A stretch of DNA of 64,000 bases from Streptomyces blattellae (GCF_009709555.1 NZ_WJBG01000142.1:1-64000), one strand, 5' to 3'; counted from the first letter of the stretch, positions 18,348-28,040 are shown. A program made the numbers and translations. The notes: generated by a model from the letters alone, not told the origin.

Positions 18348-20486
18348 ATGCGGCCCGTTTCCAGCATCGAACGCACGGTGGCGCCTTTCGAGGTCGTCAG
18401 CCCCTACCAGCCCAGCGGCGACCAGCCACAGGCCATCGCCGAGCTAGCCCGGCGCATCGAGGCCGGTGAGAAGGACGTGGTCCTCCTCGGCGCGACCGGC
18501 ACCGGCAAGTCCGCCACCACCGCGTGGATGATCGAGAAACTTCAGCGGCCCACTCTGGTGATGGCCCCGAACAAGACGCTGGCCGCCCAGCTGGCCAACG
18601 AGTTCCGGGAACTGCTGCCGAACAACGCCGTCGAATACTTCGTCTCGTACTACGACTACTACCAACCCGAGGCCTACGTCCCTCAGTCGGACACCTACAT
18701 CGAGAAGGACTCCTCCATCAACGAGGAGGTTGAGCGACTGCGCCACTCCGCGACCAACTCGCTGCTCACCCGCCGCGACGTCATCGTTGTCGCCTCCGTC
18801 TCCTGCATCTACGGCCTCGGTACTCCACAGGAGTACGTGGACCGCATGGTCCCCCTCAACGTCGGCGACGAGATCGACCGCGATCAGCTCCTGCGCCGCT
18901 TCGTTGACATCCAGTACACGCGCAACGACATGGCCTTCACCCGCGGCACCTTCCGCGTCCGCGGCGACACCATCGAAATCTTCCCGGTCTACGAGGAGCT
19001 GGCCGTCCGCATCGAGATGTTCGGCGACGAGATCGAGGCCCTGTCCACACTCCACCCGGTCACCGGCGAGATCATCAGCGACGACAACCAGCTGTACGTC
19101 TTCCCGGCCTCCCACTACGTCGCAGGGCCCGAGCGCATGGAGCGGGCCATCAACGACATCGAGAAGGAACTCGGGGAGCGCCTGGCGGAGCTGGAGAAGC
19201 AGAGCAAGCTCCTGGAGGCCCAGCGCCTGAGGATGCGCACCACGTACGACATCGAGATGCTCCGCCAGATCGGCTCCTGCTCCGGCGTGGAGAACTACTC
19301 GATGCACTTCGACGGCCGACTCCCCGGTTCCCCGCCGAACACCCTGCTGGACTACTTCCCGGACGACTTCCTGCTTGTCATCGACGAGTCGCACAACACC
19401 GTCCCGCAGATCGGCGCCATGTACGAGGGCGACGCCTCCCGCAAGCGCACCCTCGTCGACCACGGCTTCCGGCTGCCCTCCGCGCTCGACAACCGCCCCT
19501 TGAAGTGGGAGGAGTTCCAGGAGCGCATCGGGCAGACCGTCTACCTGTCGGCCACCCCCGGCAAGTACGAGCTGTCGCGTGCCGACGGAGCCGTCGAGCA
19601 GATCATCCGGCCCACCGGCCTCGTCGACCCGGAGGTCGTGGTCAAGCCCACCGAGGGCCAGATCGACGACCTGGTGCATGAGATTCGCAAGCGCACCGAG
19701 AACGACGAGCGCGTTCTGGTCACCACACTCACCAAGAAGATGGCCGAGGACCTCACGGACTACTTCCTCGAACTCGGCATCCAGGTGCGCTATCTGCACA
19801 GCGACGTCGACACCCTGCGCCGCGTCGAGCTGCTGCGCGAGCTGCGCTCGGGCGAGTTCGACGTGCTCGTCGGCATCAACCTCCTCCGGGAGGGCCTCGA
19901 CCTGCCCGAGGTGTCCCTGGTGGCCATCCTCGACGCGGACAAGGAGGGCTTCCTGCGCTCGGGGACGTCCCTGATCCAGACCATCGGCCGCGCGGCGCGC
20001 AATGTCTCCGGCCAGGTCCACATGTACGCCGACAAGATCACCCCGGCGATGGAGAAGGCCATCGAGGAGACCAACCGCCGCCGGGAGAAGCAGATCGAGT
20101 ACAACAAGGAGAAGGGCATCGATCCCCAGCCGCTCCGCAAGAAGATCAATGACATCGTCGCGCAGATCGCACGTGAGGGCGTCGACACGGAGCAGCTGCT
20201 CGGCTCGGGCTATCGCAAGATGAAGGACGGCAAGGGCGCCAAGGCCCCCGTGCCCTCGCTCGGCGCCAAGGCGGCCAAGGGCGGCAAGTCCGCCAAGGGC
20301 AAGGCCAAGGAGACGGTGCCGACCGACCGCCCGGCGGCCGAGCTGGCCGGGCAGATCGAAGAGATGACCGAGCGTATGCGTGCCGCCGCGGCAGACCTCC
20401 AGTTCGAGATCGCGGCCCGGCTGCGCGACGAGGTCTCCGAGATGAAGAAGGAACTGCGGCAGATGAAGGAGGCAGGTCTGTCCTGA
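18348..20486 (+). CDS. uvrB: Excinuclease ABC subunit B
   Basis: A 712-residue DNA-damage verification helicase of nucleotide excision repair. Visible parts in order: the Walker A loop [15 protein letters not shown], the beta-hairpin that clamps DNA ([17 protein letters not shown]), the DEAD-like box [13 protein letters not shown], helicase motif [11 protein letters not shown], and a C-terminal UVR domain ([18 protein letters not shown]) for UvrC/UvrA contact. Between the helicase and UVR domain is a Lys/Gly/Ala-rich insert (about residues 630-665). ATG 18348 is set by the promoter spacing. Confidence 0.98.
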   Translation: MRPVSSIERTVAPFEVVSPYQPSGDQPQAIAELARRIEAGEKDVVLLGATGTGKSATTAWMIEKLQRPTLVMAPNKTLAAQLANEFRELLPNNAVEYFVSYYDYYQPEAYVPQSDTYIEKDSSINEEVERLRHSATNSLLTRRDVIVVASVSCIYGLGTPQEYVDRMVPLNVGDEIDRDQLLRRFVDIQYTRNDMAFTRGTFRVRGDTIEIFPVYEELAVRIEMFGDEIEALSTLHPVTGEIISDDNQLYVFPASHYVAGPERMERAINDIEKELGERLAELEKQSKLLEAQRLRMRTTYDIEMLRQIGSCSGVENYSMHFDGRLPGSPPNTLLDYFPDDFLLVIDESHNTVPQIGAMYEGDASRKRTLVDHGFRLPSALDNRPLKWEEFQERIGQTVYLSATPGKYELSRADGAVEQIIRPTGLVDPEVVVKPTEGQIDDLVHEIRKRTENDERVLVTTLTKKMAEDLTDYFLELGIQVRYLHSDVDTLRRVELLRELRSGEFDVLVGINLLREGLDLPEVSLVAILDADKEGFLRSGTSLIQTIGRAARNVSGQVHMYADKITPAMEKAIEETNRRREKQIEYNKEKGIDPQPLRKKINDIVAQIAREGVDTEQLLGSGYRKMKDGKGAKAPVPSLGAKAAKGGKSAKGKAKETVPTDRPAAELAGQIEEMTERMRAAAADLQFEIAARLRDEVSEMKKELRQMKEAGLS

Positions 20487-20625
20487 TCTCGCGTCGAACG
20501 CGCTGTGTTGCAAGACCGACACAAAGTGCGGACCGGGGTACGTCACCGTCCGTGGCTCTGCGTAGGGTTCACGTCATCCGCGGACTCCGCGGCAACAGGG
20601 GACAGCTCGAGAGGGGAATCAGCGC

Positions 20626-21204
20626 GTGACCGTCAATATGACCAAGGGTCAGGCCATCAGTCTGCAGAAGAACGACGGTGGCAGCCTGACTGCGGTGCGC
20701 ATGGGTCTCGGCTGGCAGGCGGCTCCCCGGCGCGGCCTGTTCGGCTCGCGCACCCGGGAGATCGACCTCGATGCCTCCGCCGTGCTGTTCGCGGACAAAC
20801 AGCCGGTCGACGTCGTCTTCTTCCGCCACCTGGTGAGCGATGACGGCTCGGTGCGGCACACCGGTGACAACCTGGTCGGCGGTGTCGGCCAGGGCGGCGA
20901 CGACGAGGCGATCCTCGTCGACCTGGCCCGCATCCCGGTCCACATCGACCAGATCGTCTTCACCGTGAACTCCTTCACGGGCCAGACCTTCCAGGAAGTG
21001 CAGAACGCGTTCTGCCGCCTGGTCGACGAGAGCAACGGCCAGGAGCTCGCCCGGTACACACTCGCCGGTGGCGGCGCCTACACGGCCCAGATCATGGCGA
21101 AGGTGCACCGTACGGGCCCGGGCTGGACGATGACGGCTCTGGGTACCCCGGCCAACGGCCGCACCTTCCAGGACCTGATGCCGGCGATCCTGCCGCACCT
21201 GTAA
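20626..21204 (+). CDS. terD: TerD-family (calcium-binding) stress protein
   Basis: A 192-residue TerD-domain protein: N-terminal MTKGQAISLQKN, the RTREIDLDASAVLF strand, and the calcium-site region VRHTGDNLVGGVGQGGDDEA, ending in FQDLMPAILPHL. TerD proteins belong to tellurite-resistance/chemical-stress systems at the membrane surface. GTG 20626 follows AGAGGGGA. A TAGGGT box at 20563-20568 is a possible -10. It precedes a larger TerD protein and terC. Confidence 0.9.
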   Translation: MTVNMTKGQAISLQKNDGGSLTAVRMGLGWQAAPRRGLFGSRTREIDLDASAVLFADKQPVDVVFFRHLVSDDGSVRHTGDNLVGGVGQGGDDEAILVDLARIPVHIDQIVFTVNSFTGQTFQEVQNAFCRLVDESNGQELARYTLAGGGAYTAQIMAKVHRTGPGWTMTALGTPANGRTFQDLMPAILPHL

Positions 21205-21254
21205 AGCGCTCGGCGGGGCGGCACACGACATCACGAAGCACAGGGGGAGCAGGC

Positions 21255-23216
21255 ATGACGGCCGAGTTGGTGCGGGGGCAGAACCACCCGCTCTCCCAGG
21301 CCCGCATCGAGATCCGGGTCTCGGCCGGCAAGCCGATCGTCGCCGGAGCAACGCTCAGCGACGAGCACGGCAAGGTGCAGGGCGTCGAGTGGGTGGCCCA
21401 CCCGGGCACACCCACCCTGCCTGGCCTGGAGGTCTCCCGGCAGGCCGCCGCCGACCACCGCCTCGCGGTGGACCTCGGCGCCATGCCGGAGGCCGTGCAC
21501 CGGGTCAGTGTGCTGCTCGCCCTGCCCTCCGCGGCGGGTGGCCCGGTCCAGTTCGGCGCCGTCGCCGCCCCCTTCGTAGCCGTCACCGGCCTCGACGGCA
21601 CGGAGATCGCCAGCTACACCATCACCGGCCTGAAGGCCGAGTCGGCCGTCGTCGCCTTGGAGCTGTACCGCAGACAGGGCGCCTGGAAGGTGCGTGCGGT
21701 CGGCCAGGGGTATGCCGGCGGCCTCGCCGAGCTGCTCGCCGACCAGGGCCTGCCCCAGGCCCACCAGCTCGCCGGAGGGATCAACGAGGCGGTGGCCCAG
21801 GGCATGGCCCGCTCGGTGCAGGCGCCGCGCACCCCGGACGGCGACCGCTCCCGGCAGGCGGCCGCACCAGCCTTCGGCCCGGACCAGACCGGCTCTCCGT
21901 ACGGCGCTCAGGGCGCCGCGGAGCCCCGGCCTGGCTATCCCACCGGATCGGTGGACCCCTCGGCCGTCGCCCAGCCGTCCGGGTCCGGCGCCGGCGGCCC
22001 GATCGACTACAGCCATCCACGCCGGCGGAACGCGGCTCCGCCCCCGCCACCGCCGACCGCACCCGCGGCCCAGCCGGGGCAGCCCGCCCGGCCCGTCGCG
22101 GGCGACGCGACCGGCTGGTCCATGGAAGAGCGGCTCTACAACCAGGTCTGGGGCATCTTCGAGGACCTGGCCCGCACCACGGCCGCCTATCGCAGCGCCG
22201 TCGACTTCGCCGACTCGCGGATGGAGAAGGAACTCGACCAGGTCCTGTCCGACCCGCGCAGCAGGATCGGGGGCCAGGGTGACGCCGCCCGGGAGGCGGC
22301 ACGGGCAAAGCACACCCAGCTCGTCGACCGGGCCAGGACAGCCCTCGACCGGGACCTCGCCCAGCTCACCGCCGAGGTCGAAGTCGTCGAGCCGGCGCTG
22401 CCTCTGGCGTTCGCCCGCTGGGACAATCCCGTGTGGCACGGCTACCGGGTGCCGATGGAGATTCCCATGGCCCTGCGCCTCGGCGACCTGCGTCTGCCCG
22501 AGTGTCCCGAGTTGCGCATACCGATGCTGGTCCGGCTGCCGCTGGAGCGGGGCCTGTGGATCGACAGCGGACGGGCCGGATCGCTCGACGGTGGGTACAA
22601 CGACTCGCATGACCTGCGGCAGCTGGCCATGGAGACAGCGGTGGCGCATGCAGCCCGGCTGCTCGCCGTCTACCCGGCGGGTGAGTTCACCGTGCACGCC
22701 ATCGACCCCGCGGGTTCGGGTGCACAGGCGCTCGCGCCGCTCGTACAGACCGGCGTGCTCGCCGCGCCGCCTGCCATCGGGGCGGCCGGTGTGTCGGAGG
22801 TCCTCGTACGGCTCACTCAGCGCGTCGACCTGGTGCAGATGGCGGTGCGCGGCGGCGCGGCCGACTCGCTCCCGCCCGGCCTCGATACCTCCGAGCAGCT
22901 GCTCATCGTCAACGACTTCCCGCACGGCTTCGATGACCGGGCCGTGACCCAGCTGCGCTACCTCGCGGACGAGGGTCCGGCCGTCGGGGTCCATCTGATG
23001 ATGGTCGCGGACCGCGAGGAGGCCGCTGCTTACGGCCCGTTGCTCGACCCGCTGTGGCGTTCGCTGATGCGACTCACCCCGGTGCCCGACGACCACCTCG
23101 CCGACCCGTGGGTCGGCCATGCGTGGACGTATGAGCCGTGCCTTGTGCCGCACGGCAGCCAGGTGCTCCAGCAGGTGCTCACCCAAGTCGCCATGGCCCG
23201 CACCAAGCTCAGGTAA
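21255..23216 (+). CDS. TerD domain fused to an FtsK-like, P-loop-less ATPase domain
   Basis: A 653-residue three-part protein. Residues 1-180 are a TerD domain (VRGQNHPLSQARIEIRVSAG, GLKAESAVVALELYRRQG, KVRAVGQGYAGGLAELL). A Pro/Gly/Ala-rich linker (about 185-290) includes a run of six prolines. The C-terminal part (about 300-653) resembles a degenerate FtsK/EccC-like ATPase: HAARLLAVYPAGEFTVHAID, VNDFPHGF and GVHLMMVADREEA are recognisable, but no GKS/T nucleotide loop is seen. Such fusions occur beside ter genes in streptomycetes. Coupling of stress sensing to a membrane or DNA-associated machine is inference. Confidence 0.78.
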   Translation: MTAELVRGQNHPLSQARIEIRVSAGKPIVAGATLSDEHGKVQGVEWVAHPGTPTLPGLEVSRQAAADHRLAVDLGAMPEAVHRVSVLLALPSAAGGPVQFGAVAAPFVAVTGLDGTEIASYTITGLKAESAVVALELYRRQGAWKVRAVGQGYAGGLAELLADQGLPQAHQLAGGINEAVAQGMARSVQAPRTPDGDRSRQAAAPAFGPDQTGSPYGAQGAAEPRPGYPTGSVDPSAVAQPSGSGAGGPIDYSHPRRRNAAPPPPPPTAPAAQPGQPARPVAGDATGWSMEERLYNQVWGIFEDLARTTAAYRSAVDFADSRMEKELDQVLSDPRSRIGGQGDAAREAARAKHTQLVDRARTALDRDLAQLTAEVEVVEPALPLAFARWDNPVWHGYRVPMEIPMALRLGDLRLPECPELRIPMLVRLPLERGLWIDSGRAGSLDGGYNDSHDLRQLAMETAVAHAARLLAVYPAGEFTVHAIDPAGSGAQALAPLVQTGVLAAPPAIGAAGVSEVLVRLTQRVDLVQMAVRGGAADSLPPGLDTSEQLLIVNDFPHGFDDRAVTQLRYLADEGPAVGVHLMMVADREEAAAYGPLLDPLWRSLMRLTPVPDDHLADPWVGHAWTYEPCLVPHGSQVLQQVLTQVAMARTKLR

Positions 23217-23295
23217 AGCCTCACTGACCAGGGTTTTTGGCCTTTCTTTTGCCAAGCGCTTTACCGTTCCTTGGTGATTGGGGTACTGTTTTCCG

Positions 23296-23396
23296 TGCGG
23301 AGGGGAGTACTCCCTGTCTACTGCGGCGTACCCGTCAATACGGATCAGGCCAGATCCCGGGGCGTCGGCCCATTTGGGTGGAAGAGACCTCCGGCA
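23296..23396 (+). promoter_or_regulatory. Candidate yybP-ykoY (manganese) riboswitch before terC
   Basis: The 5' leader of terC contains the class landmarks: an outer stem GCGGAGG (23297-23303) pairing with CCTCCGGC (23388-23395), the conserved GGGGAGTA right after the 5' strand, and GGAAGAGACCTCC before closing. This class binds Mn2+ and is known upstream of TerC-family genes. A TACTGT box at 23284-23289 with TTACCG 17 bases before it could start the leader. The internal helices were not fully folded by hand. Confidence 0.65.
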
Positions 23397-23439
23397 GCGA
23401 CGACGCTGACATTTGCCGTTACGTACTGCCGGAGGCGCA

Positions 23440-24441
23440 GTGGATGTTTCCGTGACCCTGTGGGTCCTGACGATCTTGGGGCTTGCCGCCCTGATCGCGG
23501 TCGACTTCTTCATCGGCCGCAAGCCGCACGACGTATCCATCAAGGAAGCCGGAATCTGGACGATCGTCTGGATCGCCCTCGCCGGCCTCTTCGGGCTCGG
23601 TCTGCTCGTCTTCAGCGGCGGACAACCCGCCGGTGAGTTCTTCGCCGGATTCATCACCGAGAAGTCGCTGAGCGTCGACAACCTCTTCGTGTTCGTCCTG
23701 ATCATGGCGAAGTTCGCCGTGCCCTCGCAGTACCAGCAGCGGGTGCTGCTCGTCGGCGTGCTCATAGCCCTGGTACTGCGCGCGATATTCATCGCCGCGG
23801 GCGCCGCGATCATCGCCAGCTTCGCGTGGGTGTTCTACATCTTCGGTGCCTTCCTGATCTGGACCGCCTGGAAGCTCATCCAGGAGGCCCGGGCCGACGA
23901 GGAGGATGAGGAGTTCGAGGAGAACAAGCTCCTCAAGGCCGCCGAGCGCCGCTTCGGTGTGGCCGACCGCTACCACGGCACCAAGCTGTGGATCCGGCAG
24001 AACGGCAAGCGGGTCATGACCCCGATGCTGGTCGTGATGCTCGCCATCGGCTCCACCGATGTCCTGTTCGCACTCGACTCGATCCCCGCGATCTTCGGCC
24101 TGACCCAGGACCCGTACATCGTCTTCACTGCCAACGCGTTCGCACTGATGGGTCTGAGGCAGCTGTACTTCCTGATCGGCGGTCTGCTGAAGAAGCTGGT
24201 CCACCTCAGCTACGGCCTGTCGATCATCCTCGGCTTCATCGGCGTCAAGCTGGTGCTGCACGCACTGCACGAGTCCGGGGTGCATGTCCCCGAGATCTCC
24301 ATTCCGGTGTCGCTCGGCGTGATCTGCTCGGTGCTCATCGTGACCACGATCACCAGTCTGCGGGCGTCGAAGAAGCAGGCGGCGGCCGACGAGGCGCAGA
24401 AGGAGACCGAAGGCGCTCCGAAGGCCGACATCGAAGCCTGA
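23440..24441 (+). CDS. terC: TerC-family membrane protein (manganese/metal export type)
   Basis: About 333 residues with seven to nine membrane helices. Conserved TerC residues are present: acidic residues in ALIAVDFFIGRK and EKSLSVDNLFVFVLIMAKF in the first half, and STDVLFALDSIPAIFGLTQD plus ANAFALMGLRQLYF in the second. A charged loop (ADEEDEEFEENK) sits in the middle. TerC proteins with this kind of leader are linked to manganese efflux or metalation of exported proteins. GTG 23440 lies just after GGAGG at 23431-23435. The leader carries the riboswitch. Confidence 0.9.
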   Translation: MDVSVTLWVLTILGLAALIAVDFFIGRKPHDVSIKEAGIWTIVWIALAGLFGLGLLVFSGGQPAGEFFAGFITEKSLSVDNLFVFVLIMAKFAVPSQYQQRVLLVGVLIALVLRAIFIAAGAAIIASFAWVFYIFGAFLIWTAWKLIQEARADEEDEEFEENKLLKAAERRFGVADRYHGTKLWIRQNGKRVMTPMLVVMLAIGSTDVLFALDSIPAIFGLTQDPYIVFTANAFALMGLRQLYFLIGGLLKKLVHLSYGLSIILGFIGVKLVLHALHESGVHVPEISIPVSLGVICSVLIVTTITSLRASKKQAAADEAQKETEGAPKADIEA

Positions 24442-24465
24442 CCGCTTCGGACGTAGAAACACCAT

Positions 24466-24518
24466 CACCGGGAGCGGCGCGCGGCGAATTGCCGGGCACC
24501 GCTCCCGGTGCTTGTTTT
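24466..24518 (+). terminator. Intrinsic terminator after terC
   Basis: CACCGGGAGCGG (24466-24477) pairs perfectly with CCGCTCCCGGTG (24499-24510), and CTTGTTTTG follows. Confidence 0.85.
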
Positions 24519-24569
24519 GGTCGTGAGCGCGTTCCTCGGCCCGGGGACGCCGCGTCCGGCTGGAGGCCC

Positions 24570-24866
24570 ATGAAGTTCGTGCAGATCATCGACTTCGAGA
24601 CCGAGCGTCTTGAGGAAATGGAGCAGCAACTCCAGCAGTTCGTCCAGCACAACGCGGGCAAGGGCGGCGGCCTAATACACCGCATCCTCCTGAGGGACCG
24701 CGACAACCCCGGCCGCTACCTCGCCCTGCTCAAGTTCGACTCGTACGACGAGGCCATGCGCAACAGCGAAGACCCCGAGACGACCAAGTTGGCGGAACAA
24801 CTGGGCGCGTCGAGCATCGGTGAACGCACCAACTGCGACGTGCTGGACATGAGCGAGCTCAAGTAG
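24570..24866 (+). CDS. Small ABM-like (dimeric alpha/beta-barrel) protein
   Basis: A 98-residue protein: strand MKFVQIIDFE, a long helix (ERLEEMEQQLQQFV), strands IHRILLRDRDNPGRYLALLKFD and a second helix ending in a C-terminal strand. Size and layout fit the ferredoxin-like dimeric barrel of antibiotic-monooxygenase-type and stress-responsive A/B barrel proteins. No catalytic residue can be named. ATG 24570 lies after TGGAGG. It stands alone between terC and converging MFS gene. Confidence 0.7.
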   Translation: MKFVQIIDFETERLEEMEQQLQQFVQHNAGKGGGLIHRILLRDRDNPGRYLALLKFDSYDEAMRNSEDPETTKLAEQLGASSIGERTNCDVLDMSELK

Positions 24867-24999
24867 GCAGAGCGCTCGCTAGGCTCTGACCGCCGTGCCG
24901 GGACGGGCCACGCCACTCCAAGGAGGGGTCCATCTGGTGCTGTTCGCGGCGTACTTGGAGCCGGCGATCAATCCATGAGGCGGATTCATTGACTCCACC

Positions 25000-25041
25000 C
25001 GCGTAATCGCTTGCGTAAGCGCTTACGCAAGCGATTACGCG
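25000..25041. promoter_or_regulatory. 42-bp perfect palindrome
   Basis: Bases 25000-25020 are the exact reverse complement of 25021-25041. The arms carry GCGTAATCGCTTGCGTAAGC and its mirror. CGCTTGCG/CGCAAGCG pairs inside it resemble LacI-family half sites and are also found in the operator at 35139-35172. It lies eight bases after the stop of the MFS gene, between two converging genes, so it can also act as a bidirectional terminator; no T-run follows. Confidence 0.75.
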
Positions 25042-25048
25042 TCAGCTT

Positions 25049-26353
25049 TCATCCCGTCGCAGCCTCCGTCGCCACCACCCGCACCGGGCGGGTCTCCGGA
25101 AGCAGCGCGAAGCACCCCAGGCTGAGCAGCGAAATCCCCGTCAGATACGCGGCCACACCCCACGGCACACGGCCGCTCTGCTCGGCCAGCGCGGTCGCCA
25201 CGATCGGTGTGAGCGCGCCGCCGAGGACCCCGCCGAGGTTGTAGCCCACCGCGGCGCCGGTGCAGCGCACCCGTGGCTCGTACAGCTCCGGCAGATACGC
25301 GGCGATCACGGCGAACATCGTGATGAACGCCAGCATCGCCCCCAGGAAGCCGAGGAACATCAGCAGCGGCGCCCCCGTCGCGAGCAGCGCGACCATCGGG
25401 AACATCCACAGGGCGGCGGCAGCGCACCCCGCCAGGCACAGGGGCCGCCGGCCGCAGCGGTCGCCCAGCAGCGCCGCCACCGGTGTGAGGGCCCCCTTCA
25501 CCACCACCGCGGCCATGATGCAGGTCAGCATGACGGTTCGGCTCACCCCGAGTCGCTCGGTCGCATAGGCGAGCGACCAGGTCGTCACGGCGTAGAAGAT
25601 CGCGTACCCCACCGCGAGCGCACCGGCGGTCAGCAGGACGAGCCGCCAGTGGTCGCGCACCACCTCCGCGATCGGCACGCGCGCGTGGTCGTCGATTCCG
25701 AGGAAGCTGGGGCTCTCGGTGAGGGAGGAACGCAGCCACAGCCCCGCCACGGCGAGCACCCCGGCCGCCCAGAACGGCACCCGCCACCCCCAGCTCGCGA
25801 ACTGCGTGTCGGTCAGCGTCGCCGACAGCGCCAGCATCACGCCATTGGCGAGTAGGAAGCCCAGCGCGGGCCCGACCTGCGGAAAGCTCGACCAGAGCCC
25901 GCGCCGTTCGGCGGGCGCGTGCTCCGCCGTCAGCAACACGGCCCCGCCCCACTCCCCGCCGAGCCCGAGCCCCTGCAGAAACCGCAGGACGAGGAGCAGC
26001 ACGGGAGCGGCCACACCGATCGTGTCGTACGTCGGCACGCAGCCGACCGCGACCGTTGAGGCGCCGGTGAGGAGCAGCGACACGACCAGGACCGGACGTC
26101 TGCCGTGCCGGTCCCCGACGTGCCCGAACAGCACCGAGCCGAGCGGCCGGGCGATGAAGCCCACGCCGAACGTTCCGAACGCGGCCAGTGTCCCCGCCAC
26201 CGGTGAGAACGTCGGGAAGAACAATGGCCCCAGGACCAGCGCCGCTGCGGTCCCGTAGACGAAGAAGTCGTAGAACTCGATGGCCGTCCCGGCGAGTGAG
26301 GCGGTCGCGAGCCGCAGCATGGAAGGTGCCCTTACGGTGCGTACGTCTTGCAT
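25049..26353 (-). CDS. MHS-type major facilitator transporter
   Basis: A 434-residue, 12-helix transporter of the metabolite:H+ symporter group. The N terminus (SLAGTAIEFYDFFVYGTAAALV) and the loop GDRHGRRPVL after helix 2 are diagnostic, with a second copy GDRCGRRPL in the C-terminal half and RFLQGLGLGGEWGGA in helix 4. Members import organic acids or osmolytes such as proline and betaine; the substrate cannot be assigned. The ATG at 26353 begins a short soluble N terminus. A single gene converging on the small barrel protein. Confidence 0.88.
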   Translation of the reverse strand: MQDVRTVRAPSMLRLATASLAGTAIEFYDFFVYGTAAALVLGPLFFPTFSPVAGTLAAFGTFGVGFIARPLGSVLFGHVGDRHGRRPVLVVSLLLTGASTVAVGCVPTYDTIGVAAPVLLLVLRFLQGLGLGGEWGGAVLLTAEHAPAERRGLWSSFPQVGPALGFLLANGVMLALSATLTDTQFASWGWRVPFWAAGVLAVAGLWLRSSLTESPSFLGIDDHARVPIAEVVRDHWRLVLLTAGALAVGYAIFYAVTTWSLAYATERLGVSRTVMLTCIMAAVVVKGALTPVAALLGDRCGRRPLCLAGCAAAALWMFPMVALLATGAPLLMFLGFLGAMLAFITMFAVIAAYLPELYEPRVRCTGAAVGYNLGGVLGGALTPIVATALAEQSGRVPWGVAAYLTGISLLSLGCFALLPETRPVRVVATEAATG

Positions 26354-26415
26354 GTCGCGTCAACTACCCACGGTGATCAACGGTTACGGGAGCGCGCGGG
26401 GGCGCGGGACGTGCG

Positions 26416-27462
26416 TCAGTACGTCACCGTGATGCGCCGGGCCGGGCCGTCGACGCGGATCGTGCCTCCATAGGGGATGACGAGTTGGGGATCGGTGTGC
26501 CCGAAGTCCACATCGAAGATGACCGGGATATCGGGGGCGTACACCTCCAGCGCGCGCACTACGGCCTCGCGCTGCCCGGCCGCGTAACGCGTGGCCTCTT
26601 CGGGGCTGTTGGGGCGCTCGAACGACCAGGTCTTGGGGCGGCCCATCAGGAGCGCGCCGAACCGCTGGAGCAGCCCGCGCTCGCCCATGTTCCGCAGCGT
26701 GCGGAAGACCTCGTCGCTGCTCGGCAACTCCTCCGAGGTCTCCAGCAACAGCACTCCGCCGTCGTACTCCGTGAGGTCGTGCGAGATCTCCCGGTCGGCC
26801 ATCAGCAGCATGCCGAGGATCTCCAGGCAGCCGCCCCAACTGCGGCCCTCGACCACCTGGTCGGCGTTTCGCCAGGTCCATCCGGTGCCCGGCCGGGTCT
26901 CCGGTTCCGCGTCGAAGGTCGCCGGATCGGCCCAGTCCCGGTCGATGTCCCGCCAGTGCTCGGCGGGCCGCAGCACGTACTCGCCCGAGGTGAACAGCGC
27001 CGCCCGCAGGGAGTCGGCGGTCTGCGGATGCATGGCGCCGGGACGGCCCAGCTCGACCATCACGGATGCGCCGTGGTAAGCCACTATTCCCGTGTTGCGC
27101 AGATACGCGAGCAGGTTCGTGTTGTCGCTCATCCCGAAAAACGGCTTCGGGTTCGCCCGTATCAACTCCCGGTCCAGCAGCGGCAGCACGGTGATCTGGT
27201 CATCCCCGCCGATGGACGCGATGACCGCCTTGATGTCCGGGTCGGCGAAGGCCGCGTGGATGTCGGCGGCGCGCTCCTGAGGCGTCGAGCCCGTCCTTCG
27301 GGTCGCCGGGTACTCGACCGGTTCGAGGCCGAACTCCTTGCGCAGCCGTTCCAGACCCAGTTCGTAAGGGCGCGGGAAGAGCCCGGGGAGACCCGCGGAC
27401 GGCGAGATCACGGCGATAAGGTCACCGGGTGACGGCTTGGGCGCGTACGAGATCGTCGTCAT
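26416..27462 (-). CDS. S66-family LD-carboxypeptidase (MccF-like)
   Basis: A 348-residue cytoplasmic serine peptidase. The catalytic serine is in FFGMSDNTNLL (Ser near 112), the glutamate in GGVLLLETSEELPS, and the histidine in FDVDFGHTDPQLVIPYG. The family trims D-amino acids from murein peptides or, in MccF, degrades microcin C-type peptide-nucleotides. Length and the long insertion after GGCLEILG favour the MccF branch. ATG 27462 is the conserved start; no clear ribosome site is seen, and a GTG at 27498 is an alternative. It is divergent from aroQ. Confidence 0.88.
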   Translation of the reverse strand: MTTISYAPKPSPGDLIAVISPSAGLPGLFPRPYELGLERLRKEFGLEPVEYPATRRTGSTPQERAADIHAAFADPDIKAVIASIGGDDQITVLPLLDRELIRANPKPFFGMSDNTNLLAYLRNTGIVAYHGASVMVELGRPGAMHPQTADSLRAALFTSGEYVLRPAEHWRDIDRDWADPATFDAEPETRPGTGWTWRNADQVVEGRSWGGCLEILGMLLMADREISHDLTEYDGGVLLLETSEELPSSDEVFRTLRNMGERGLLQRFGALLMGRPKTWSFERPNSPEEATRYAAGQREAVVRALEVYAPDIPVIFDVDFGHTDPQLVIPYGGTIRVDGPARRITVTY

Positions 27463-27566
27463 CCGGGGAGGGTACGACCGGTCGCGCTGTCGGTGCACCG
27501 TGATAAACCGGGTCTGAGCAGCGATCCTCCACGGATCGCCCCACCCGCGACGGACCCGGAGGAACC

Positions 27567-28040
27567 GTGCCCCGCACCCTGGCCAACGCCCCGATCATGA
27601 TCCTCAACGGCCCCAACCTGAACCTCCTCGGTCAGCGCCAGCCGAAGATCTACGGCTCCGACACGCTTGCCGACATCGAGGCGATGTGCGCCAAGGCAGC
27701 GGCAGCGCATGGCGGCACGGTGGACTTCCGGCAGTCCAACCACGAGGGTGAGCTGGTCGACTGGATCCACGAGGCGCGGTTGAACCACTGCGGCATCGTG
27801 ATCAACCCCGGCGCCTACTCACACACATCGGTAGCGATTCTGGACGCACTCAACGCGTGCGACGGAATGCCCGTGTTGGAGGTCCACATCTCCAACATCC
27901 ACCAGCGCGAGTCGTTCCGGCACCACTCGTATGTCTCCCTGCGTGCCAACGGGGTCATCGCGGGGTGCGGGGTCCAGGGGTACGTGTTCGGCGTGGAGCG
28001 GGTCGCCGCGCTCGTGGGCGCGGCACGGGCCGAGGCGTAA
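27567..28040 (+). CDS. aroQ: Type II 3-dehydroquinate dehydratase
   Basis: A 157-residue dodecameric enzyme that converts 3-dehydroquinate to 3-dehydroshikimate in the shikimate pathway or in quinate breakdown. The signature [19 protein letters not shown] contains the catalytic tyrosine; [13 protein letters not shown] and [20 protein letters not shown] supply the Asn/His and arginine of the site. The GTG start follows GGAGGAACC. It is monocistronic, away from the other aro genes. Confidence 0.96.
   Translation: MPRTLANAPIMILNGPNLNLLGQRQPKIYGSDTLADIEAMCAKAAAAHGGTVDFRQSNHEGELVDWIHEARLNHCGIVINPGAYSHTSVAILDALNACDGMPVLEVHISNIHQRESFRHHSYVSLRANGVIAGCGVQGYVFGVERVAALVGAARAEA

Noticed and set aside
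18444..20546. 700-residue minus-strand open frame across uvrB
   Set aside because: Fully antisense to a secure uvrB; Leu/Val/Asp-rich shadow composition with no motif.
21231..23813. 860-residue minus-strand open frame across the TerD/FtsK fusion gene
   Set aside because: Antisense to a gene with clear TerD domains and normal codon use; no family match.
27489..27512. CTGTCGGTG before aroQ as a PafBC-type promoter
   Set aside because: The first base deviates and the hexamer at the right distance is TAAACC, not TANNNT; aroQ has no link to DNA damage.
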